Positions 25,138 to 32,602 of a stretch of DNA of 64,000 nt are shown here, piece by piece (position 1 is the first letter of the stretch; the number at the start of each line of letters is the position of its first letter). The translations under genes and the position numbers were made by a program. The notes beneath the pieces are model-generated. The model worked only from the letters and a program-made list of their open reading frames with translations, had not been told where the DNA came from and searched no databases. The stretch comes from Desulfopila sp. IMCC35008 (GTDB lineage: Bacteria; Desulfobacterota; Desulfobulbia; Desulfobulbales; Desulfocapsaceae). The stretch is from contig NZ_CP050700.1 of assembly GCF_010646885.2 (NCBI RefSeq), forward strand, positions 6,252,146-6,316,145, given 5' to 3'.

Positions 25138-25710
25138 TCAATCAGCCTTCTTCCAGCGACGCTTTAAGGGGGAGCTTGGTGATTGCAAATTATTTTTTTT
25201 ACTGGACTGACTAGCTTGTGATTGTTTGACCTGTTCCCCTTGGGTTACCTCTATACTTGATAGAAGTTCCCCCATGTCATACTCCTGGGTAAAAATCGCT
25301 CCATCGACTCTTCTCAGAAATTTTACCGTCCCATTGGAAACTCCGTCTACATACTCACCGACGTACTCATCCCCATTTGGCATCGTAAGCGTTGCTTGAC
25401 CGTGCCATTTGCCATTCTTATATTGCCCAACATACTTCATTCCATTTGGCTTCGTAAGAGTTCCCTGACCGTGCCATATACCGTTCTTGTATTGCCCAAC
25501 ATACTTCATCCCATCGGAGTAAGTGATCGCCCCCTGACCATGTAATGCAGTGTCATTGAATTGCCCAACATATATACTGCCATCTTCAAAGTTAACGGTT
25601 CCATACCCACCTTGGCAATCACCTGAAACACACTTGCCCCTGCTTGATCCCGCATAGCATTCATGTGTTGCAAGAAAACAAACTATAACGATAAGAAAGA
25701 TAGATTTCAT
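25138..25710 (-). CDS. exported MORN-repeat protein with C-terminal RWKK motif (2)
   Basis: This 190-residue protein has a signal peptide (about 1-20, ending ECYAG) and then KCVSGDCQGGYG. At least four MORN repeats follow (for example DGMKYVGQYKNGIWHGQG and NGDEYVGEYVDGVSNGT). The tail is YDMGELLSSIEV, a Ser/Gln/Lys-rich linker, and the C-terminus LKRRWKKAD. The same order of parts occurs in the MORN proteins on either side, so the three are paralogues that have diverged in sequence but kept the CVSG start, the MGxxxS segment and the RWKK end. Spacing to its neighbours is 33 and 40 bp, which supports one transcript. Confidence 0.8.
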   Translation of the reverse strand: MKSIFLIVIVCFLATHECYAGSSRGKCVSGDCQGGYGTVNFEDGSIYVGQFNDTALHGQGAITYSDGMKYVGQYKNGIWHGQGTLTKPNGMKYVGQYKNGKWHGQATLTMPNGDEYVGEYVDGVSNGTVKFLRRVDGAIFTQEYDMGELLSSIEVTQGEQVKQSQASQSSKKNNLQSPSSPLKRRWKKAD

Positions 25711-25743
25711 TTTTGTCTCCTCAAACAGTTAGTGTACCTAGTT

Positions 25744-26235
25744 CTAATTTGCTTTCTTCCAGCGACGCCCGGATGGGAGACTTGATGGTGCCGCTACGGC
25801 CGGCACAGATGGCGTATTACTTGTAGCTTGAACCGGTGTTGAACTCTGTGCGGATAGTCTCTCTTCTGAAACCAGCTGTCCCATATTGAGTACCTGAGAA
25901 GATCTATCTCCATTGGGGTAGGTGTATATTCCTTGACCATGTGCCAGATTATTTTGCCAACCACCAGTAAATTGATATCCACCTGGCCACACGTAGGTTC
26001 CCTGGCCATGTTTTTTATTGTATCTCCAACCACCCGAGTACTGCTCGCCACTCGAATAAACGTAGGTCCCATAGCCGTGTTTTTGCTCATTCTGCCAATC
26101 ACCAGTATATTGCTCACCGTCATTCCATTGATAGGTTCCGCGGCCAGTGACGTAATTTCCGGAGACGCATCCGGCTGAATGGCATTCTCCGGACGAAAGG
26201 ATCACTGCTAGCGCTAAGATAACCAAATATTTCAT
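25744..26235 (-). CDS. exported MORN-repeat protein with C-terminal RWKK motif (3)
   Basis: This 163-residue protein has a signal peptide (MKYLVILALAVILSSGECHSA) followed by GCVSGNYVTGRG. Four MORN repeats follow (WNDGEQYTGDWQNEQKHGYG, YSSGEQYSGGWRYNKKHGQG, WPGGYQFTGGWQNNLAHGQG, YPNGDRSSQV). Then come LNMGQLVSEERL, a Ser/Pro/Ala-rich linker, and the C-terminus SGRRWKKAN. The MORN repeats here are rich in W-Q-N, unlike the K/E-rich ones of its paralogues. It starts 49 bp after the stop of the large Cys-rich protein gene. Role unknown; export to the periplasm or beyond is the firm part. Confidence 0.8.
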   Translation of the reverse strand: MKYLVILALAVILSSGECHSAGCVSGNYVTGRGTYQWNDGEQYTGDWQNEQKHGYGTYVYSSGEQYSGGWRYNKKHGQGTYVWPGGYQFTGGWQNNLAHGQGIYTYPNGDRSSQVLNMGQLVSEERLSAQSSTPVQATSNTPSVPAVAAPSSLPSGRRWKKAN

Positions 26236-26284
26236 AAGTCTCTCCTTATGACCGTAGGTATATTATATCTTCCGAGTGTTGAAC

Positions 26285-28531
26285 TCACTGCCGTCGGCAA
26301 CTAACATCACCTCTCTGCGCCCCTCGCAATCCAGGGGCTAGCTTACGTTGCGGTGTCATAAATGCTCGACCACAAATATCACACTTCCAGTCGGTGTTCT
26401 TGTCTACCGCGGTTCTATGATAACTATAGTCCTTACCACCGTACTGCTTACACACTAAGTTATGTCCGGTACAATAATTACCGCCACTCTGCGTATGCCC
26501 GGAAGAAGTTGGTTTCTTCTTTGTCGGTTTCGGTTTTGATGGAGGCTGCTTCGGAGGTACGTTAGGCCTTTGAGGTTTTTTCTTGTCATAATATCCAGGC
26601 GGTATTTCGTCATACTCATTCATCCAGGCATTTTGCTGGTTCAGATTTTGATTGAAAGCGTTCATCCATTCCCACATATCCTGAATGTTTTGCTGTTCAT
26701 TGTTCTGGACCTGCTGTTGTTCTTGATTTTGTGCGACATTTGCAGCCACCTTAACTGCTTGATCATACCAGCCGCAGCTCTGGGCTCCGGCCATGAGTCC
26801 CCTGACAGTATTCATATCATTTCTCTGCAAAGCAGAATTGATATAGCCGCGAACCTGCTCACAACTCTGACAGGATGAGCCATTAGGCCCAGTTAAGGCC
26901 AGCATTCCGGAATCACACTGGCAGGTATACCGATCTCCATTGATAACGGCATGACTCCCGGGTGCTTGCTGCTCACATTTTTGATCGAGTACAGCCTGTT
27001 GAGTTTCATTTTGTATTTGCTGCGCTACAGACTTTGACCAGCTACAGACACTTGCAAGGCTAACCAAAGACTCTGCATAACTGGTATCCCCCTGTCCCAT
27101 TGCTGCGGTATAGTCACCATACAAGGTTGAGCAGGGTACGCACTCTGCTTGATTGTTTTGATCACTGAGTTTTACCGTGCCCTCTGGACAGGATTGTGGT
27201 GTGTTGAGCTCATTCTGTGCCTGGTTACTCCAGCCGCATGAAGCGCCGAGATCAACTAGTGTTTGCGCATACTCACGATCGCCGCTTGACGCTGCACCAT
27301 TGAAATCACTATATAGTTCGTCGCAAGGTACGCATTGGTTTTGTCCGTTGTTATCACTCAGCTTCACTGTATTTCCGGGGCAGCTTTCGGCGTCTTTTAT
27401 TCGCTGGTTTCCGCTTATTGCCCAATCACAATTTGGAGCAAGACCAAGTAGCGTCTGGGCATATCCTTTATCGTTACCATCTAATGCTGCGTTAAATTCT
27501 ACATAGAGTTCATCGCACGGAACACATTGATTATTATTGTTGTCGTCACTGAGCTTCACACTATTCTCCGGACACCTTAGTGTCTTTTCACTTCCGTCAG
27601 ATTCAGACCTATCGGAAGATAGGTTGTCAGTTGTTACCCCTCCTCCACCATCAAGTACACCGCCACCCTCTTCGCTCTGATACGTACCATCATGCAATAT
27701 AGATCCACCATTGATTGATATCGTTTCCCACTCACCTTCTGCATAGAACTCGTTAAGATTCGGTTGACCGCCTGGGTTTGTTATTTTCTCCGGGTTAGTT
27801 GCTAACTCATATGCGAGTCTAATCCCGAATGGATCATATAAATGGCTTATAAATTTATCTAATAAACCATACTGGTAGACATCCACAAAATCTTTAGAAG
27901 CAACTATATTTCCTTTTTTGTCTCCAAAGAGCAATTCTCCCAAATCTTTTGTAAATTTAGAACCTTTTTCACTTGCTATGGTGTTACAACTTAGGATCTG
28001 GATGACCCCATTTTCAGCCATTACTCCACGAGATCCTTTCAGGCCGTCAACTTTCTCCTGGTAATCTTTTTGTGTAGATATGGCTTTGTTAATTTCGTAT
28101 TCTCCTTCATTTGCACGTTTTTTATTTTCTGCTGATTCTCCATATTTGTAGACCATGTCCTCGAATTTTTTCAAATCTATAGTTTCAGAAAACAGCTGAA
28201 ATGCCTCCAGGTTTATACCAGGATTTTCTCCTTTCTTACCGTCTCCATGACCTCCTATAATCAGTTGGTCAATTTCAACCCCTTTCCTTTTAAGATTTGA
28301 TAAATAATCAAACATTTGTTTTTCAGATTTGGGGGAGATGACTATTTTGACATGATTTACTCCTCCGATTACTTGCCGTAACTTTACAATTGCAGAATCT
28401 GATTCTTTTTGGGGTAAAATAGCGACACTAACTATTTCTTTTTTCTTCTCAACAGCGCTTGTAATTGACACGAAAAAAATGAGAACACACGCTGTAAATA
28501 TTAACGATGAGATAGTGTTTTGGAAGTTCAT
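26285..28531 (-). CDS. large exported caspase/CHAT-fold-like protein with Cys-rich repeats
   Basis: This 748-residue protein has a signal peptide (about 1-26). Residues about 33-215 have the order expected of a caspase-fold (CHAT/DUF4347-like) domain: a strand ending LIIGGHGDG with His95 and a later strand ending GVIQILSCNTIASEKG with Cys182, then LGELLF...GNIVAS. Three 50-residue repeats start near 320, 384 and 448 (CPxxxVKLSD...QCVPCDELY...YAQTL...C.W), with a diverged fourth near 519-588. Each carries about five Cys, likely in disulfides. A Gln/Asn-rich stretch (about 600-640), a Pro/Lys linker, and a four-Cys zinc-ribbon-like end (CTGH...C...WKCDICGRAF) follow. It heads the MORN cluster. 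Function unknown; protease or pseudoprotease activity is inferred only. Confidence 0.65.
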   Translation of the reverse strand: MNFQNTISSLIFTACVLIFFVSITSAVEKKKEIVSVAILPQKESDSAIVKLRQVIGGVNHVKIVISPKSEKQMFDYLSNLKRKGVEIDQLIIGGHGDGKKGENPGINLEAFQLFSETIDLKKFEDMVYKYGESAENKKRANEGEYEINKAISTQKDYQEKVDGLKGSRGVMAENGVIQILSCNTIASEKGSKFTKDLGELLFGDKKGNIVASKDFVDVYQYGLLDKFISHLYDPFGIRLAYELATNPEKITNPGGQPNLNEFYAEGEWETISINGGSILHDGTYQSEEGGGVLDGGGGVTTDNLSSDRSESDGSEKTLRCPENSVKLSDDNNNNQCVPCDELYVEFNAALDGNDKGYAQTLLGLAPNCDWAISGNQRIKDAESCPGNTVKLSDNNGQNQCVPCDELYSDFNGAASSGDREYAQTLVDLGASCGWSNQAQNELNTPQSCPEGTVKLSDQNNQAECVPCSTLYGDYTAAMGQGDTSYAESLVSLASVCSWSKSVAQQIQNETQQAVLDQKCEQQAPGSHAVINGDRYTCQCDSGMLALTGPNGSSCQSCEQVRGYINSALQRNDMNTVRGLMAGAQSCGWYDQAVKVAANVAQNQEQQQVQNNEQQNIQDMWEWMNAFNQNLNQQNAWMNEYDEIPPGYYDKKKPQRPNVPPKQPPSKPKPTKKKPTSSGHTQSGGNYCTGHNLVCKQYGGKDYSYHRTAVDKNTDWKCDICGRAFMTPQRKLAPGLRGAQRGDVSCRRQ

Positions 28532-29199
28532 TTATAATCTCCGGGTAGACGAAATGTTCAACTGCCTCTATTTCTACTAAGCACAGATTTCTTCGCCCTT
28601 TGTAACACATAGGCGAGACAATCAGTAATAAGTTGCTGAAATTACCTGATCAGTAGTCTCAACCAAGGGCATCTTTCCTTCTCATCTGTTAATTAAGTAC
28701 CTTCCAAAAAAGATATTGCTCTGGTAAATCATTTTTATGACTTTGAACCCTAGCTCACAACTACCGCCATGACAACACCTTGCTCGATACACACCCATTA
28801 GCGACAGGTATTTTCTTTTCCAGGAGTCGGTATATGTATCAGTATCCCATCTCTTGATGGTGTTTCATAACATCCTATCCAATTTACATTGTTATATCCA
28901 GACCATTTACCTGATCAACCTAAGTCCAAATATGCCGTACTTCCGCTTCAGAATTTGTTCTCTAATAAGATGCAGATCCATACATGAGCTATTAAGACCT
29001 AGCGATTGACAAAGTGTTAGAGAAGTTTGCGGATAGGTTACGAGGACTCATGTCATTGCAATGGCAGTGACTATTGTTGGCAATGTTAACCATTTCAGCA
29101 AACCTGCAAGTTAGGACTATTCCTGTCTTCTCTTCAGAATCATGTCAGCACATCACTCACTCCTGTCAAACGTTAAACTCACAGTAAGAAGGTAGAATC
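28532..29199. other. intergenic with repeat copy C
   Basis: About 670 bp between the divergent starts of the large exported protein and the TrmK-like gene. The GGAG site of the former lies at its left edge. No gene is seen. A repeat related to copy B occupies about 29048-29126. Confidence 0.5.
29048..29126 (+). repeat. diverged dispersed repeat, copy C
   Basis: Contains TTGGCAATGTTAACCATTT, AGCAAACCTG and TTAGGACTATTCCTGT in the same order as copy B (21840-21894), with scattered substitutions. It lacks the left third seen in A and B. Confidence 0.55.
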
Positions 29200-29904
29200 T
29201 TGAAACTCGGCAAAAGATTGAAGCAAATTGAATCGATGGTTACATCAGACTATACCCACATCTGGGATTGTTGCTGTGACCATGGCTTATTAGGAGCAGC
29301 CTTACTAAAAAGGCATGTCGCACCACACATTCACTTTGTTGATGTTGTTCCCCAGCTTATGAGCGAGCTGAAAAAAAAACTGCAACGCTTTTACTTAAAT
29401 TCATCTTCAAGCTGGCAAATTCATTGCCTTGATGTGGAAGCATTACCACTGGAACAATATGAAGGAAAAAGCATAGTCATTATCGCGGGAGTGGGGGGTG
29501 ATTTAATAACTCAGTTTGTCACTGCTATTCATCAGAACCACTCCACAACACCCATTGATTTCCTGTTATGCCCAGTTTATCAGCAATTTACACTACGGCA
29601 GCGACTGATTGAACTTGATTTCAGTCTTAAAGATGAAGTGTTAATCGAAGAAAATCGACGATTATATGAAATTCTACTGGTTTTTTCGCCTGCAAAAACA
29701 GACGATAAACTTGCTAAAGTCAGCCCGGTTGGGGAGTTGATTTGGCAAACCAATACCGATGAACAATCAAAAGTAGCTACCGACTATCTAAATCAAACCC
29801 TCAATCATTTTCAGAGAATGCAACGAGGAGGCGACTATGATGTTCAGCACATTATTGATGCCTATCGCTCTGTTACTCATAACCATAACATTTACATCGG
29901 TTAG
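29200..29904 (+). CDS. TrmK-like tRNA (adenine-N1)-methyltransferase family protein
   Basis: This 234-residue class I methyltransferase begins LGKRLKQIESMV, with the SAM-binding motif HIWDCCCDHGLLGAALL in place of the usual ADIGCDHG of TrmK. A later IAGVGGDLI replaces the IAGMGG motif of that family (COG2384), whose best-known member methylates A22 of tRNA. The motif order and length fit, although DCCCDH is an unusual version and the C-terminal part is reduced. The start is TTG at 29200, 7-8 nt after AGAAGG. It is followed 34 bp later by the glutamine amidohydrolase gene. Family fairly sure, exact substrate not. Confidence 0.7.
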   Translation: MKLGKRLKQIESMVTSDYTHIWDCCCDHGLLGAALLKRHVAPHIHFVDVVPQLMSELKKKLQRFYLNSSSSWQIHCLDVEALPLEQYEGKSIVIIAGVGGDLITQFVTAIHQNHSTTPIDFLLCPVYQQFTLRQRLIELDFSLKDEVLIEENRRLYEILLVFSPAKTDDKLAKVSPVGELIWQTNTDEQSKVATDYLNQTLNHFQRMQRGGDYDVQHIIDAYRSVTHNHNIYIG

Positions 29905-29938
29905 CGAAATGACTGAAACGATAGCGAATTAATTATTG

Positions 29939-30484
29939 ATGAAGATGGCCAATACGAAATATACCAAATGCTTTTGCGAGGAAAATATATGGCATTTGTG
30001 TCAACATGCAGATCTGGTAGAGTTTCCCAAATATGTTCTTTTCATCTCAAACGTTATAAAGCAATGTCCCTTCTGGTTTCAAAAAACTGCACCAGCACAG
30101 GAGTTCATCTGTTGGGACTATCATGTAGTTTTAGCCGTGAATATGGAAGGTTGGCAAATATTTGATCTGGATACGACTCTGTCTTTTCCAATCGATTTGA
30201 AAGAGTATATTTCTTCCACTTTTAAAGGCAAGACAGGTATTCATCCAGGTTATCTTCCCAATTTTAAGATTATTGGTGCCGAAAGATATGTAAGAGAATT
30301 TTATTCTTATCGGAAGCACATGAAAGATGAGGTCGGCAAATGGCTAAGTCCGGCTCCAGATTGGCCGTTGATCCTCGGTAACAAACAGCTATCTATTGAT
30401 GGGTTGTTTGATTTTACCGGTTCGAGCAAGCAGGAAATATATAGCTTGTCTGAGATGGTTGAATATCTGTATGAAGAGGCGTAG
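29939..30484 (+). CDS. protein N-terminal glutamine amidohydrolase (NTAQ1-like)
   Basis: About 181 residues. The catalytic triad of the Nt-Gln amidase family is visible: Cys in YTKCFCEENIWHLC, His in FICWDYHVVLAV, and Asp in WQIFDLDTTLSFP. The family's FISN, REFYSYRKHMKD and GKWLSPAPDWP segments are also present. In eukaryotes this enzyme converts N-terminal Gln to Glu so that proteins enter the Arg/N-degron pathway; bacterial members are scattered and their role is less clear. Several starts are possible (TTG 29936, ATG 29939, ATG 29945) and none has a good ribosome binding site. It lies next to the TrmK-like gene and close to the tRNA-Pro boundary. Confidence 0.85.
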   Translation: MKMANTKYTKCFCEENIWHLCQHADLVEFPKYVLFISNVIKQCPFWFQKTAPAQEFICWDYHVVLAVNMEGWQIFDLDTTLSFPIDLKEYISSTFKGKTGIHPGYLPNFKIIGAERYVREFYSYRKHMKDEVGKWLSPAPDWPLILGNKQLSIDGLFDFTGSSKQEIYSLSEMVEYLYEEA

Positions 30485-30679
30485 TGAAGCGCGCTACTTA
30501 ACTTTGACATTGAACCTGCCACACTCAATCTCAAGAAATTCATAATCTCGTTAAACGTTATATGTTTCCTGTTAAGGTCCCGATCTGTCAGAGTAAAAAA
30601 ATACTCTATTTCCGAGATGTAGGGGGTCAAACCTTATAGAAAATGGTTGCAAACCTCACGACGCGCTACATAATGTGTG

Positions 30680-30704
30680 TATCACAATGGGAAAAATTGT
30701 GATA
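30680..30704. promoter_or_regulatory. 9-bp perfect inverted repeat
   Basis: TATCACAAT (30680-30688) and ATTGTGATA (30696-30704) are separated by 7 bp; a further TGATA follows at 30711. It lies between the amidohydrolase and the tRNA terminator. It looks like a dimeric regulator site, but no promoter or target gene is evident. Confidence 0.4.
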
Positions 30705-30718
30705 CCAGTGTGATACGC

Positions 30719-30752
30719 AAAAAAAAACCTCAAGGGCATAACTCCTTGAGGT
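30719..30752 (-). terminator. Rho-independent terminator of the tRNA-Pro gene
   Basis: On the minus strand ACCTCAAGG (30735-30727) pairs perfectly with CCTTGAGGT (30752-30744) around an 8-nt loop and is followed by a run of U (complement of 30726-30719). It lies 14 bp after the tRNA CCA end. Confidence 0.9.
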
Positions 30753-30765
30753 CTTTAGTATTTCG

Positions 30766-30842
30766 TGGTCGGGAAGAGAGGATTTGAACCTCCGACCCCA
30801 GCGTCCCGAACGCTGTGCTCTACCAGACTGAGCCACTTCCCG
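30766..30842 (-). tRNA. tRNA-Pro(CGG)
   Basis: The 77-nt cloverleaf is complete. Acceptor CGGGAAG pairs with CTTCCCG, the D arm is GCTC...GAGC, and the anticodon stem CAGCG/CGCTG carries the loop TTCGGGA, so the anticodon is CGG (proline). The T arm is GGAGG-TTCAAAT-CCTCT, followed by discriminator A and an encoded CCA. A terminator follows. Base composition and gene content change at this point, so it may mark the edge of an integrated region. Confidence 0.95.
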
Positions 30843-30949
30843 ACGCGTGTGATCCGCTATGCGGATCAAAAGAACGAGTGACATTATCATGTGTCAGATT
30901 AGAAATCAAGTACGAGATCGGCTTGGTCGTAATTTTTTTATAAACGGTA

Positions 30950-31340
30950 AGTAGCGCCAGACTTGAGAATGGTGGTGTTGCTGTTGAGGTTCTTGCCGAA
31001 TTGTGAGAGCGAATGGTCGCAGGTGTCGTGCGGAGACAGGAAGACAGATTCGGGCTGTATCTCGTTGATATTTTCAATGGTTTGGCTCAGGTCATTTTCG
31101 GTGATGCGTTTCCATGGTTGTTTCCCGGTTCTCCTGGAAATTCGGTTTCCGCCTGCTGGTCCACCAGCACCTGAATCTCAAGAAAATCCAGTTCCGGCAG
31201 GTTCAGCAGTTTTGCGTGTTCTATCCGCTGCCGGTTGAGATGGCGGGCTTTTCTCACTTCCCTGGAAAAAGATCGGTTCCTGAGCAGAAGGCTGGGGAGG
31301 AGGACCGGAGAGGGAGAGGGCGAGAACCGGCCACCATAAT
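30950..31340 (-). pseudogene. C-terminal remnant of an MBL-fold metallohydrolase
   Basis: The minus frame ending TAA near 30950 reads TIENINEIQPESVFLSPHDT, then CDHSLSQFGKN, and a tail TILKSGATYRL. The SPHDTCD segment and its surroundings resemble the C-terminus of metallo-beta-lactamase-fold hydrolases. Upstream in another frame is VRKARHLNRQRIEHAKLLNL, then PELDFLEIQVLVDQQAE, which may belong to the same broken gene. No start codon or metal-binding HxHxDH motif is present, so this is a leftover. Family call tentative. Confidence 0.4.
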
Positions 31341-31372
31341 GGAGATATTCTGGTATTCACGAAGGTCTGATT

Positions 31373-32578
31373 CTAGGTGAGGGCATTCGCGTATTTTATA
31401 GCCTTGAGATAAATTTCGGCGACTCTTTCTTGCTCGATCTGTAATGGGGCCAAGGCTGAAGCGAGTTTTTTAGGTTGGAGCCGTTCGTAGGCTTTTGAGC
31501 TATCGATAAAGAGAGAGTATTCTCCGCTGTCATTGATAAGTGCCTCCCGGGCAGAAGGTGTCAGGGGTAATTTGTTGACTATCTCTTCCATGGTCGAGTC
31601 CAGCATCACGTCGATGAGAGAGAAGAGGCCTATCAGGTATATCTCAGATGCATCTTCTGCAAAATGACTTTCCAGGGCCAGCAGTTCACAGAATTTTGCC
31701 CGGACCAGGGCAAGACGCACCAGTTCCTCGGGCTTATCGCTTGCCAGTTCGGAAACAAGAACCAGCATAATGAAACTTCGCAGCTCTTTTTCCCCTAAAT
31801 AGGCGATGGCATGTTTAACCGTCGTTACTTTCTGAACCAGATAAAAATAGGCAGAGTTGAGAAAACGGAGCAGTTTATAGCTGATCGAAATATCTCTTGA
31901 GATGATCTCGTGCAGCCGGTCGATGGTGGTTGATTTCTTGGTTACTTCTGCAAGGAGGTGGATAAGGCTCAGTTTTGCCGCTGCGAGCTCCTTGATTTTT
32001 ATGGATTCCGGTCGGCAGAAAAAGAATCCCTGGAAGAAGGTGAACCCCATTTTCATAGCTTTGTTGAATTCATCCTGGGTTTCTATCTTTTCTGCCAAAA
32101 GCTTCACATTGAAACGTTGGAGCTTGTGAACTGTTTTTATTATCTCATCGAGAGGTGAGAGGCGGAAATCGATCTTGATGATATCCACCCACTTGATCAG
32201 TGGATCAAAACTTCTGTCGTAGACAAAATCATCGAGTGCCAGTGTGTATCCTTTTTTCGAGAGAGTCTTGCAGGCACGGATAATCTCCTCGGTGGGGCGT
32301 ACATCCTCTAAGATCTCGACCACTATCCGGGTTTTCGGAAAAGAAAACGGAACCTTCTTAAGCAGCAGTTCTTCGGTAAAGTTAATGAAACAGGGGCGCG
32401 AGCCGGAAATAATCTCCACCCCTTCTGTCAGAAATGTTGAAGAGAGCAGGCTTGTTGTGGCCTGTTCGCCTGTTATTGAAGTGAGGGTATGGGTTTTGGT
32501 GCCGCGGTACAGCAATTCGTAGGCATGGAGCTTTCTATGTTCGTTGAATATGGGTTGACGGGCAATAAAGACATCCAT
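31373..32578 (-). CDS. EAL-HDOD signalling protein (YuxH-like)
   Basis: This 401-residue protein has an N-terminal EAL-type domain (about 1-200) with YELLYR in place of EAL, then INFTEELL, VVEILE, LALDDFVYD, IIKIDF, AEKIET and FFQGFFF. The metal-binding acids are mostly kept, but the loop-6 region reads DDFVYD instead of DDFGTG, so c-di-GMP hydrolysis is uncertain. A C-terminal HDOD domain (about 200-390) has SYKLLRFLNSAYF and VKHAIAYLGEKELRSFIML. HDOD domains act as signalling or output modules, not as phosphodiesterases. A PilZ protein gene lies just upstream on the same strand (stop 32603, 24 bp away), which links the pair to c-di-GMP control. Confidence 0.9.
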   Translation of the reverse strand: MDVFIARQPIFNEHRKLHAYELLYRGTKTHTLTSITGEQATTSLLSSTFLTEGVEIISGSRPCFINFTEELLLKKVPFSFPKTRIVVEILEDVRPTEEIIRACKTLSKKGYTLALDDFVYDRSFDPLIKWVDIIKIDFRLSPLDEIIKTVHKLQRFNVKLLAEKIETQDEFNKAMKMGFTFFQGFFFCRPESIKIKELAAAKLSLIHLLAEVTKKSTTIDRLHEIISRDISISYKLLRFLNSAYFYLVQKVTTVKHAIAYLGEKELRSFIMLVLVSELASDKPEELVRLALVRAKFCELLALESHFAEDASEIYLIGLFSLIDVMLDSTMEEIVNKLPLTPSAREALINDSGEYSLFIDSSKAYERLQPKKLASALAPLQIEQERVAEIYLKAIKYANALT

Positions 32579-32602
32579 GACTGATCGTTATTTCGGGGTG
32601 GA

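Noticed and set aside
30666..30890. 74-codon minus-strand frame across the tRNA-Pro gene
   Set aside because: It is the tRNA and its terminator read as codons.
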